Source of the DNA: a virus
Direction: 5' to 3' (one strand)
IMG/VR virus record: IMGVR_UViG_3300030328_003608
Location: 1 to 20,364 of that record
Length of the DNA stretch: 20,364 bases
In this document: positions 14,448 through 20,276 of the stretch, in pieces
Position numbering within the stretch: the first letter of the stretch is position 1
Layout: every line of letters begins with the position of its first letter
The notes under the pieces: model-generated
What the model was told of the DNA's origin: nothing
Databases searched by the model: none
What the model saw: only the letters and a program-made list of their open reading frames with translations
Position numbers and translations under genes: made by a program

Positions 14448-14711
14448 TTAAGTGGAATCCTTTTCATCTATATATACAACAAAGCTATCAGCATCTTCAG
14501 GGGGACAAGAATGTCTATAACTTCCCTTTCCTCGCCAACGCCTTCTGTATGTATAGGTTCTTTTGTTTAAGTATTTTTTTACTAAACTCATGAAATGCAA
14601 CCCCTCTTCATTAAGAGGGATTCCATAAAAAATATATCGTGGATTATCAACACCATTATATTTTCGTACTGCTCTATCTTGGTGTTCTGTATCTACATCA
14701 AACGCACTCAT
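14448..14711 (-). CDS. Hypothetical basic protein (87 aa)
   Basis: ATG at 14711 is preferred over a TTG at 14714; an AAAGGTG site lies upstream. The product has an aromatic/charged first half and a very basic middle (KKYLNKRTYTYRRRWRGKG, 45-63). It is the last gene before the large RNA, whose first hairpin covers its stop codon, so a role in binding that RNA is worth considering, though nothing in the sequence proves it. Confidence 0.6.
   Translation of the reverse strand: MSAFDVDTEHQDRAVRKYNGVDNPRYIFYGIPLNEEGLHFMSLVKKYLNKRTYTYRRRWRGKGSYRHSCPPEDADSFVVYIDEKDST
14602..14619. repeat. GC-rich hairpin inside the 87-aa gene
   Basis: Perfect 7-bp inverted repeat CCCTCTT / AAGAGGG with a four-base loop, within coding sequence. 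Could be an RNA-processing site or chance; there is no T-run. Confidence 0.4.
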
Positions 14712-14859
14712 CAAATTTTACACCTTTCTGAACAAACCAGACTCTACTCCATGTTTGCCCACCTTGTCCATTATCCATACACTTTTTTCCTACTTTCATT
14801 TTATAGGAAGAACAACTAGATAAAACAAGAATAAAAAGTAATAGTAATATAATTCTCAT
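14698..14859 (-). CDS. Small lipoprotein (53 aa)
   Basis: Starts in a TAATG overlap with the 136-aa gene. MRIILLLLFILVLSSC is a textbook lipoprotein signal with lipobox LSSC (C16). The mature part is only 38 residues, with two more Cys (C27, C52) that could form a disulfide, and an aromatic TWSRVWFV strand. It should be exported and lipid-anchored. Candidate roles are superinfection exclusion, surface receptor masking or a small outer-membrane spanin; it lacks the Pro-rich body of classic Rz1. Confidence 0.75.
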   Translation of the reverse strand: MRIILLLLFILVLSSCSSYKMKVGKKCMDNGQGGQTWSRVWFVQKGVKFDECV

Positions 14860-15269
14860 TATGCTACCATTTTCTTTTGGTTAGCCTTTTGACTTGCAGA
14901 ATACTTTGAAGAATCAATTACAGGATTGCACAATGTAGGATTTACCCAATAAATATTCCTTGCTCGTTGGGCTAAGTATCTAGTAGGTGGTAATCCTTGC
15001 CTTGCTCTATCTATTTCTCTTCTCGCCATTTTAAGCCAATTAGATACATGAAGATGAATACCATAAAATTGTCTTGTTCGACCATTGCCTAAATCTTTTT
15101 GTATATTGAGATGATAAGCTGTTCCTGCCGAACCACTCTCATGAAATAAACTAGTAATTTCTTCAAAAGTAAAATCTATTTCTAATGGGTGTTCACTAGC
15201 ATTGTATGAATAGGTGGAATTTTGATTCCACCCACCATTATCTGTAGTATCATATTCTCTTGAATACAT
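14859..15269 (-). CDS. Hypothetical protein (136 aa)
   Basis: Coupled by TAATG overlaps at both ends. The N-terminus is rich in Asn, Ser, Tyr and Asp, the middle has a HLNIQKDLGNGRTRQFYG beta-hairpin-like part, and the C-terminal half is basic (ARREIDRARQGLPPTRYLAQRAR). No known motif. Belongs with the 314-aa gene and the lipoprotein as one operon driven from 16237-16265. Confidence 0.65.
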   Translation of the reverse strand: MYSREYDTTDNGGWNQNSTYSYNASEHPLEIDFTFEEITSLFHESGSAGTAYHLNIQKDLGNGRTRQFYGIHLHVSNWLKMARREIDRARQGLPPTRYLAQRARNIYWVNPTLCNPVIDSSKYSASQKANQKKMVA

Positions 15270-16213
15270 TACACACCTGCACTTTCTTTAGGTGTCACAA
15301 CAACAGCAACAGTATCGGCAAGTTTTCTTTCTGCCATATCCTGTTGTATTACACTTTGAGATACAGAAGATAAAGCCAAAGCTGTGCCTGTGCCTGTAAT
15401 TTTATGCTTAACATTTTCAGCTTCTGACCATACATCAATGACTTGCTCAAGAGTTTTAGAAGAACGAATAAGTTCTGCATATGCCTTGAACTTTTCTTTC
15501 ATCTGCTCATAGTGTTTGTGCCATTTTAGATGAATACCCTCAAGTTTATCCTGCCAAATCATAAGGACTTGGTATTCTTCTGGTGTGACTAAATGTGCTC
15601 GTTGATAACAAGAATAAGTAGAATTAGGCATAGTAAATTCAATAGATATATCATTATCTTCAAAGAATTTAGATTGATAAGTATCTATTTTATCTTTTAT
15701 ATCTCTAATTTCTTGATGATATGTTGTTGCCCTTTTACCATTGTAATCACAACCATTTTCTTCAACAAATTTGTATTTAACTACATCAATTCCATTTGCT
15801 ACCATATCCTCATAATACAGGGCAATTAAATCATCTCGATTAAGATTACCTATTTCTTTTTTAGAAGAGCCATAACTATAATGACTACCATAACCACCAC
15901 AAGCAAAGTTAGCATAGACAGACCTTTCTTTTCTAGACTCTCCACCCGTTTCTTCTTCTCTATCGGTAAACCAAAAACAAGATTCTTGATTAGTCAATTC
16001 ATATTTTTTAAGGATATCTAATTCTTCCTTTGGATATAAATTGCCTATCTTATTTTTGACGATTTCTTTTATTTGTGGAATACAGGCAAGAAACTCCTGT
16101 ATCTTTTTATTTTTTTCGTTAAGCCACTTACTTGGTGTCTTAGCAATTTGTTCCTGTGCGTAGGCATACAGTATTGGTCTACTCACAGTTTGATTTAACA
16201 TTGTTTTAGGCAT
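15269..16213 (-). CDS. Hypothetical phage protein (314 aa)
   Basis: First gene of its transcript, with a strong AAAGGGGG site seven bases before the ATG and a consensus promoter just upstream. No signal or membrane segment. Visible parts: a helical N-terminus, an aromatic/Gly/Ser patch (ANFACGGYGSHYSYGSS, about 101-117), a long charged helix (about 165-185) and another around 225-260, then an Ala/Ser/Val tail. No catalytic motif identified. As the leading, largest gene of an early operon it may be a host-takeover protein, which is inference only. Confidence 0.7.
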   Translation of the reverse strand: MPKTMLNQTVSRPILYAYAQEQIAKTPSKWLNEKNKKIQEFLACIPQIKEIVKNKIGNLYPKEELDILKKYELTNQESCFWFTDREEETGGESRKERSVYANFACGGYGSHYSYGSSKKEIGNLNRDDLIALYYEDMVANGIDVVKYKFVEENGCDYNGKRATTYHQEIRDIKDKIDTYQSKFFEDNDISIEFTMPNSTYSCYQRAHLVTPEEYQVLMIWQDKLEGIHLKWHKHYEQMKEKFKAYAELIRSSKTLEQVIDVWSEAENVKHKITGTGTALALSSVSQSVIQQDMAERKLADTVAVVVTPKESAGV

Positions 16214-16236
16214 ATAAGCCCCCTTTCGTTAATTAT

Positions 16237-16265
16237 ATTATAGACTAATCTTAACCTTATGTCAA
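16237..16265 (-). promoter_or_regulatory. Consensus sigma70-type promoter
   Basis: TTGACA at 16265-16260, 17-base spacer, TATAAT at 16242-16237: both boxes perfect. The -35 box encodes the last two residues of the 73-aa gene and its TAA follows at once. Confidence 0.85.
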
Positions 16266-16478
16266 ATTAGCCGTATATTGTTGAACTAATTCTTCTACTT
16301 GTTCTGGTGTAAAAAATCGTTCCCAATCATTATAAGTTGTATTAACATATTTCATAACATTTTCTACAACTTCATCAAAATCTCTGCCTTGATATAACTT
16401 TGGCATTTCATTGTATATCTCATCAAAGATTTGTTCTTGCATATGTTCTGCATAGACTTCCCATCTTAAATCGCTCAT
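16257..16478 (-). CDS. Hypothetical acidic protein (73 aa)
   Basis: GAGGTAGT just before the ATG supports the start. The product is acidic and helical, ending FFTPEQVEELVQQYTANLT. Its last codons form the -35 box of the following promoter. No family recognised. Confidence 0.65.
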   Translation of the reverse strand: MSDLRWEVYAEHMQEQIFDEIYNEMPKLYQGRDFDEVVENVMKYVNTTYNDWERFFTPEQVEELVQQYTANLT

Positions 16479-16505
16479 ACTACCTCACATATTTTAATGT
16501 TTGTG

Positions 16506-16823
16506 TTATTCCCAATCATAGAGACCTTCCCCTCCAATGCTACCATTATGTAGCATATCTTTTAATTCTGAATAGGAAATGTACTTATCCCATTCAATAC
16601 CCCTTTTGTCTAATTGTTGTGTATCATCATAGTTATTCATTAAATAAACACGAGTAGGATAAAAAGCAACTAAAGTTTGTAATCCAAATTCATTATTATC
16701 AAATGCTTTTTGATGTTCTTCAAATGTTTTATAATGCCATTTATAAATACACCAAGCCTCTATCAATGGTTCTTTAGTATATTTAATCAATGGTTCTTCA
16801 GTATATTTACTATAATCTATCAT
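16506..16823 (-). CDS. Hypothetical protein with internal repeat (105 aa)
   Basis: The ATG at 16823 is taken as start; a TTG at 16835 overlapping the previous stop (TTGA) would add four residues, and neither has a clear ribosome site. Near the N-terminus a 24-bp tandem duplication gives two near-identical eight-residue units (YTEEPLIK, YTKEPLIE). The rest is mixed, with a FYPTRVYLMNNYDD strand and a C-terminal helix. Function unknown. Confidence 0.6.
   Translation of the reverse strand: MIDYSKYTEEPLIKYTKEPLIEAWCIYKWHYKTFEEHQKAFDNNEFGLQTLVAFYPTRVYLMNNYDDTQQLDKRGIEWDKYISYSELKDMLHNGSIGGEGLYDWE
16762..16809. repeat. 24-bp tandem duplication
   Basis: Two adjacent 24-base units (16762-16785, 16786-16809) differ at one base; in frame in the 105-aa gene. 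Looks like a recent in-frame duplication. Confidence 0.9.
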
Positions 16824-16831
16824 TTGCTTTA

Positions 16832-17461
16832 TCAATGTTTGTGATAACTAACATTCTTGACCTCCTTATTCCAACAGGCACGACAATCACGGCACTCATT
16901 ATTTTGAAACCTAGCTGGGCAATCATGCCCAATAGCCTGTTTTTTATGATGTACAGTTGAAGTATAATCAAATGACTTCAATGGTTCTCCATCAATCATT
17001 GGGGCAGATACTCTTACCATAAGATTATCTGGAAACTCTTTGTATATTTTTAAATAATCTGATACAACTTTTACTTCTCTTGTTGGTAGCCAATGTTTTA
17101 TTTTTTTTGTGTTTTGACATACCATAACTATTTTTTCTAGCATATGTATATCTGCTAAATCACCACTATCAAACCAACGAAAGTATCCAGACTTTTCTGA
17201 ATACCTGTTAATCATAATAGACATAGCTTCGACAAATCGCTCATGTTTAAAAGCATGAAATCTTTTTTCTAATCCTGCTTGAACATTAGGAAATAAATAA
17301 TTTCCTTTCATAGCATAACAACCATGACAAGTTGAGCCTTTTCTTTTTCTTAATTTACTCCCTGTCTTACATAATTTTGCAGGAGTATTATAAGTTGGGC
17401 AAGGCATTTTACTTGCCGTACCCAAACTAATAATAATTTCTTTTGCTTGTTTTAGTTTCAT
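16832..17461 (-). CDS. GP88-family cysteine-rich phage protein
   Basis: 209 residues. SKMPCPTYNTPAKLCKTG, then GSTCHGCYAMKGNYLFPNVQ, FRWFDSGDL and HWLPTRE match the phage gene-product-88 family as I recall it. Cysteines C21, C31, C45, C48 lie in the first quarter, and C181-x8-C190-x2-C193-x2-C196 near the end, a ferredoxin-like spacing that may hold an Fe-S cluster or zinc. The family has no proven activity; a radical-type or metal-dependent enzyme is possible. Its ATG overlaps the stop of the 22-aa membrane peptide (ATGA). Confidence 0.72.
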   Translation of the reverse strand: MKLKQAKEIIISLGTASKMPCPTYNTPAKLCKTGSKLRKRKGSTCHGCYAMKGNYLFPNVQAGLEKRFHAFKHERFVEAMSIMINRYSEKSGYFRWFDSGDLADIHMLEKIVMVCQNTKKIKHWLPTREVKVVSDYLKIYKEFPDNLMVRVSAPMIDGEPLKSFDYTSTVHHKKQAIGHDCPARFQNNECRDCRACWNKEVKNVSYHKH

Positions 17462-17526
17462 AATTTCTTACCGAATATTACAATAAAAAAAACTATAATA
17501 ATAATTAATGTTATAACTGTTCCCAT
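17458..17526 (-). CDS. Tiny membrane peptide (22 aa)
   Basis: A 23-codon frame with AAGGA eight bases before its ATG and its TGA overlapping the ATG of the GP88-like gene. The product is almost entirely a hydrophobic span (TLIIIIVFFIVIF) closed by GKKL, so it should insert in the inner membrane with the C-terminus in the cytoplasm. The good ribosome site and coupling argue for real translation. Confidence 0.6.
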   Translation of the reverse strand: MGTVITLIIIIVFFIVIFGKKL

Positions 17527-17554
17527 TTGACAAATCCTTAAATGTTGATATAAT
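17527..17554 (+). promoter_or_regulatory. Candidate antisense promoter
   Basis: Perfect TTGACA (17527-17532), 16-base spacer, perfect TATAAT (17549-17554), pointing rightward against the genes. A transcript would start near 17561 and begin with the hairpin at 17563-17578. Confidence 0.45.
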
Positions 17555-17562
17555 GAATTACC

Positions 17563-17578
17563 CCTCCGAAAGGGGGCC
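17563..17578. other. GC-rich hairpin in an intergenic gap
   Basis: CCCC / GGGG-based inverted repeat between the 76-aa gene and the 22-aa gene. No T-run in either direction, so a full intrinsic terminator is unlikely; it may be an attenuator or a leader hairpin of the antisense RNA. Confidence 0.5.
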
Positions 17579-17605
17579 TTAGTATATAAATTTATAGGAT
17601 TAGTT

Positions 17606-17836
17606 TTACTCTGGGTCAGTACCACCATAGGATATAGTAGAACAATCTATATCATCAGCATTAATAGCATTAACAGAATACCAAAAACTACCAAGAGATA
17701 AATGGTCAAATCTATATGAATACATTTCTATGAATTCATACAATGTCACTTTTAATGCAATTTTTTTTATACCTCGTATATCATCTACTTTTGTTTCAAT
17801 ATCTTTATTAAATTCTTTTTTTGATAAGCTCGTCAT
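17606..17836 (-). CDS. Hypothetical protein (76 aa)
   Basis: AGGAGA six to seven bases before the ATG. Acidic and aromatic, with LYEFIEMYSYRFDHLSLGSF in the middle. No family recognised. It is the first gene after the promoter at 17908-17936 and its leader carries a perfect 8-bp hairpin and repeated TAACACA boxes. Confidence 0.65.
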   Translation of the reverse strand: MTSLSKKEFNKDIETKVDDIRGIKKIALKVTLYEFIEMYSYRFDHLSLGSFWYSVNAINADDIDCSTISYGGTDPE

Positions 17837-17873
17837 GTTATCTCCTATGTGTTAATTTTGTGTTAGGTATGTG

Positions 17874-17899
17874 TTAAGGGGACAGAATTATCCCCTTAA
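17874..17899 (-). promoter_or_regulatory. 5' leader hairpin
   Basis: Perfect 8-bp stem TTAAGGGG / CCCCTTAA (17874-17881, 17892-17899) with a 10-base loop. Its 5' side starts within two bases of the predicted transcription start (about 17901), so the mRNA would begin in a hairpin. Confidence 0.65.
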
Positions 17900-17907
17900 A
17901 TTATGTA

Positions 17908-17936
17908 ATAATATCAAATAGTTAAGCCTATGTCAA
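17908..17936 (-). promoter_or_regulatory. TTGACATAG-family promoter
   Basis: TTGACA at 17936-17931, 17-base spacer, TATTAT at 17913-17908. The TGA stop of the gene 17933-18178 is part of the -35 box. Confidence 0.75.
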
Positions 17937-18178
17937 ACAGCTTTGGACTCTTTCATTACTTCTGCATATGCAATTACATTTGCTTCAATTTCTGCAAAAG
18001 TAAATGAACGCAGATGTCTATGTTCAACATTAGTTTTTATTTCATGTAAAACCCAATCAGTAATATCAACTGATGAATCATCTGGGTCAAAATGTTTAGC
18101 AATGATATCGTCCATATCTTCATAATCATTTTCATTATCAATGATTCTTTGTTCTGCTCTTTCTTTTTGATTTAACAT
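17933..18178 (-). CDS. Hypothetical acidic protein (81 aa)
   Basis: AAAGGAGG stands seven bases before the ATG, which overlaps the stop of the AUA-start gene (TAATG). The product is acidic (IIDNENDYEDMDDIIAKHFDPDD) in the first half with a helical second half. No family recognised. Confidence 0.7.
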   Translation of the reverse strand: MLNQKERAEQRIIDNENDYEDMDDIIAKHFDPDDSSVDITDWVLHEIKTNVEHRHLRSFTFAEIEANVIAYAEVMKESKAV

Positions 18179-18423
18179 TAATACCTCCTTTCTATGTTAT
18201 CAAATGGTTTATAAAATTCCCAAGCTAATCGTAATTGGGACTTTGTTGGTTTGCTATGTTTCCAAAATTTTCTATGAAAACTTTTTATTGTTTTGTTTTC
18301 ATCAAAATTATTATATGCATATTCATCTAACAATCTTTCATTATATGTTTTACCTATTCCATTACTTGCAAGTGGGTGAAAAGGAAATGAATATTGATAA
18401 CTTTTTTTCTTTTTTTTAAATAT
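18178..18423 (-). CDS. Putative AUA-initiated small basic protein (81 aa)
   Basis: The frame between promoter 18446-18474 and the next gene has no Met at all. An in-frame TGA lies five codons before an ATA at 18423, and a perfect AAAGGAGG is placed five bases upstream of that ATA, so AUA is the likely initiation codon. The end overlaps the next ATG (TAATG). The product begins IFKKKKKSYQYS and contains KSFHRKFWKHSKPTQSQLRL and AWEFYKPF, a pattern that looks like a real folded basic protein. It could instead begin at a TTG about 30 codons in, but nothing supports that site. Confidence 0.6.
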   Translation of the reverse strand: MFKKKKKSYQYSFPFHPLASNGIGKTYNERLLDEYAYNNFDENKTIKSFHRKFWKHSKPTKSQLRLAWEFYKPFDNIERRY

Positions 18424-18445
18424 AGATACCTCCTTTCAATATTAT

Positions 18446-18474
18446 ATTATCGCATTTTTATAGCTCTATGTCAA
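18446..18474 (-). promoter_or_regulatory. TTGACATAG-family promoter
   Basis: TTGACA at 18474-18469, 17-base spacer, GATAAT at 18451-18446. The spacer end and -10 are nearly identical to the promoter at 19311-19339. It follows a terminator by three bases. Confidence 0.8.
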
Positions 18475-18476
18475 AT

Positions 18477-18504
18477 AAAAAACCCCCGAACTTGTCGGGG
18501 GCTT
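18477..18504 (-). terminator. Intrinsic terminator
   Basis: CCCCCGA / TCGGGGG stem (18483-18489, 18495-18501) with a five-base loop and six T leftward. Ends the operon 19263-18533. Confidence 0.92.
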
Positions 18505-18512
18505 TCATTCTT

Positions 18513-18530
18513 ATTAGGAGGAATAAGAAA
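18513..18530 (-). other. Hairpin with CCUCCU loop
   Basis: CTTATT / AATAAG 6-bp stem; on the transcribed strand its loop is CCTCCT, the sequence of the 16S rRNA anti-Shine-Dalgarno. It lies between the 24-aa gene and the terminator. Confidence 0.55.
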
Positions 18531-18532
18531 TT

Positions 18533-18607
18533 TTATTTCATCATATAAAATATTACAAATATACCAATCAAACAGCATACCATCATTACTAAAAATTCTG
18601 CTATCAT
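18533..18607 (-). CDS. Tiny membrane peptide (24 aa)
   Basis: Its ATG overlaps the stop of the 41-aa gene (ATGA). The product, starting MIAEFLVMMVCCLIGIFVIF and ending YMMK, is a single hydrophobic span with two adjacent Cys. It has no separate ribosome site, so translation would be coupled. Second of two membrane peptides in tandem at the end of this operon. Confidence 0.5.
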   Translation of the reverse strand: MIAEFLVMMVCCLIGIFVIFYMMK

Positions 18608-18729
18608 GATATCATCATACATATTACACAAATAACAGACAAGAGAAATACCATTGTTAAAAAATAACAAGTATATTCAACCATAATATCCCATGAATGT
18701 TTATCTATATCATCTGGATATTTCTTCAT
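18604..18729 (-). CDS. Small membrane protein (41 aa)
   Basis: ATG overlaps the stop of the 127-aa gene (ATGA) with GAGAGG upstream. A 20-residue acidic/charged N-terminal part (MKKYPDDIDKHSWDIMVEYT) is followed by one membrane span rich in Val, Leu, Cys and Met. Probably inner-membrane with a soluble head. Confidence 0.6.
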   Translation of the reverse strand: MKKYPDDIDKHSWDIMVEYTCYFLTMVFLLSVICVICMMIS

Positions 18730-19109
18730 GGCAACCTCTCAATCTCTATCTGTGGTTCATCAAATGGTTTTTCAGATATATCAACTGGCTTACATAAATA
18801 TTTATCACGATTAACTCTAAAATAATATAATGTATCCATATTGATTTTACGAAAGCTATGTTTTTGCTTATCAAACACATGAAGATATTGAGTAGATTCA
18901 CTCGTAGTTTCATGCCGTTTCATATTCTTAATCTTTCGCCACCTTTTCCACCTGTCGTCATAATATTTAACACGGGGTTTGAAGTCACACCTTATCACTC
19001 GCTTAGTCCCATCTGCCTTTATAAATTTAGCAACAATAGTTCTAGCACTAGACAATAAGATTTTTAAATCTTCAGCCGTGTACCTGCCGTCAATTAATGG
19101 TGTTGTCAT
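18726..19109 (-). CDS. SH3-barrel (DUF2693-like) phage protein
   Basis: 127 residues. FIKADGTKRVIRCDF (about 33-47) followed much later by YLHVFDKQKHSFRKINMDTL resembles the strand pattern of the DUF2693-type SH3 beta-barrel proteins of phages (a K-x-DGT-x-R strand, then V-x-D-x(3)-x-SFR). The middle insert is very basic and Trp-rich. Function of the family is not settled; binding of nucleic acid is plausible. AAAGGAGG lies 12 bases before the ATG; it overlaps the 57-aa gene by 20 nt. Confidence 0.6.
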   Translation of the reverse strand: MTTPLIDGRYTAEDLKILLSSARTIVAKFIKADGTKRVIRCDFKPRVKYYDDRWKRWRKIKNMKRHETTSESTQYLHVFDKQKHSFRKINMDTLYYFRVNRDKYLCKPVDISEKPFDEPQIEIERLP

Positions 19110-19263
19110 GGTTTATAACAACCTCCTTTCTTTCTAAAGACTTTTTTGAATCATTTAAAATATTAAAGTATTCAGTCTTTGTCATTACGCCTTTATTAAT
19201 TAGCTTTAATGCTAATTTATGAAGAATCTTTGGTACAATCTGACCAATAGTTTTCTCGGACAT
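19090..19263 (-). CDS. Hypothetical protein (57 aa)
   Basis: First gene after the promoter at 19311-19339, with an AAAGGAAA site three bases before the ATG. The product is helical and basic (VPKILHKLALKLINKGVMTK) and might be a small DNA-binding or antitoxin-size regulator, but there is no clear helix-turn-helix. It overlaps the next gene by 20 nt. Confidence 0.65.
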   Translation of the reverse strand: MSEKTIGQIVPKILHKLALKLINKGVMTKTEYFNILNDSKKSLERKEVVINHDNTIN

Positions 19264-19286
19264 AAGTTTCCTTTCGTTTTAGTTTT

Positions 19287-19305
19287 TGTAAAGTTCCCCT
19301 TTACA
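19287..19305 (-). promoter_or_regulatory. 5' leader hairpin
   Basis: Perfect 7-bp stem TGTAAAG / CTTTACA (19287-19293, 19299-19305) with a five-base loop. It starts at the predicted first transcribed base (about 19304), as with the leader at 17874-17899. Confidence 0.6.
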
Positions 19306-19310
19306 ATTAT

Positions 19311-19339
19311 ATTATCGCATTTTATAAGACCTATGTCAA
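19311..19339 (-). promoter_or_regulatory. TTGACATAG-family promoter
   Basis: TTGACA at 19339-19334, 17-base spacer, GATAAT at 19316-19311. Drives the operon 19263-18533. Confidence 0.8.
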
Positions 19340-19352
19340 ACGACTGGACATT

Positions 19353-19379
19353 AAAAAACCCCCTATTTCTAGGGGGTTT
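19353..19379 (-). terminator. Intrinsic terminator
   Basis: AAACCCCCTA / TAGGGGGTTT perfect 10-bp stem with a GAAA loop on the leftward strand, then six T. It ends the unit 20255-19403 just before the next promoter. Confidence 0.92.
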
Positions 19380-19402
19380 CTCGTATTCTCCTTTCGATTT
19401 AG

Positions 19403-19654
19403 CTAATAACCCTTAACTTCATTATATGCGTCAATACCATTGAGCATACCCTCTTCCATAGCAATTTCATCTTCCCATTCTTTATCATAATATGGTTCAA
19501 CTACCTTGCTAACATCAATTTTGCCCGTCCCATCACAAGACTTGCAATCGTCATACCAATAAGCAGTTTCACCATGACCATAATAAGCGTTTTCATCAAG
19601 GTATCTATGACTACCCTCGCCACGACAATCTCTGCATATTTCCCATTTATTCAT
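19403..19654 (-). CDS. DnaJ-type zinc-ribbon small protein (83 aa)
   Basis: Two CxxCxGxG units, CRDCRGEG (7-14) and CKSCDGTG (37-44), give a four-cysteine DnaJ-like zinc centre; the rest is acidic. GAGGAG five bases upstream of the ATG, in the last codons of the preceding gene, supports the start. The same motif pair occurs as an insertion in the DNA polymerase of this phage. May bind zinc and mediate protein contact; no enzymatic motif. Confidence 0.75.
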   Translation of the reverse strand: MNKWEICRDCRGEGSHRYLDENAYYGHGETAYWYDDCKSCDGTGKIDVSKVVEPYYDKEWEDEIAMEEGMLNGIDAYNEVKGY

Positions 19655-19656
19655 AC

Positions 19657-19857
19657 TTACTCCTCACTAGGCATATACTTGGCCCATTCTTCTTCAGTCA
19701 CACCAGTCATTAAGAATTCTCGTTGGTCTGGTGTGAGGTGTGGCATAGCCTCTTGTATAGGTGTGCCACTATTCCACTTATCAAGCTGTTCCTGAGTAAC
19801 TGGAATATCTCGTGTATGTTCCTTATCGGTGAACATACTAACCATTCTTATCATCAT
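19657..19857 (-). CDS. Short conserved phage protein (66 aa)
   Basis: The ATG overlaps the previous stop (ATGA). IPVTQEQLDKWNSG then AMPHLTPDQREFLMTGVTEEEW is a pattern I recognise from short proteins in many unrelated phages, with no assigned function. It is acidic and helical, with no Cys or membrane span. Later Met at residues 5 or 8 could also be the start. Confidence 0.72.
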   Translation of the reverse strand: MMIRMVSMFTDKEHTRDIPVTQEQLDKWNSGTPIQEAMPHLTPDQREFLMTGVTEEEWAKYMPSEE

Positions 19858-20255
19858 AAATCTGGGTGGCTTTCAACAGCCTGTTCAAAAGAATCCCAAG
19901 TTATATGATAACTAGGCATATGACTTAATGGTTCTATTACTTCTCCAAATGGATATTTAAAAACATCAATGCCAGAATAGTTAAAAGGTAGATTAAGTTC
20001 AATGGTGTTATCCAAATTTAAGAATAATCTACCCTCTTCAATTCTTTTGTCATCAACTGACCAAGTTATTTCTTGTCCATTCTTAAATATTATATCTTCA
20101 TAATCTGGTTTAATAATAATATCATTATCATTAAATCTATACTTCTTCATATCTTTCAAGAAGTATTCGCCAAAATAATGTCCTGATAATCTTACAAGTA
20201 TTTCTTGGCGTTCGAGCTGTTCTTCGTACATATCTCTTACATCATTAGAATCCAT
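19854..20255 (-). CDS. Hypothetical protein (133 aa)
   Basis: First gene after the promoter at 20277-20305; AAAGGGAAA seven bases before the ATG. N-terminal helix (MDSNDVRDMYEEQLERQEIL), then a beta-rich middle with alternating Asp/Ile (NDNDIIIKPDYEDIIF). No family recognised. Ends coupled to the 66-aa gene. Confidence 0.7.
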   Translation of the reverse strand: MDSNDVRDMYEEQLERQEILVRLSGHYFGEYFLKDMKKYRFNDNDIIIKPDYEDIIFKNGQEITWSVDDKRIEEGRLFLNLDNTIELNLPFNYSGIDVFKYPFGEVIEPLSHMPSYHITWDSFEQAVESHPDL

Positions 20256-20276
20256 AATGTTTCCCTTTCTAATTAT

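Noticed and set aside
19380-19402. AAAGGAGA followed by ATACG as another AUA-start gene
   Set aside because: The frame stops after five codons inside the terminator stem; probably a remnant site.
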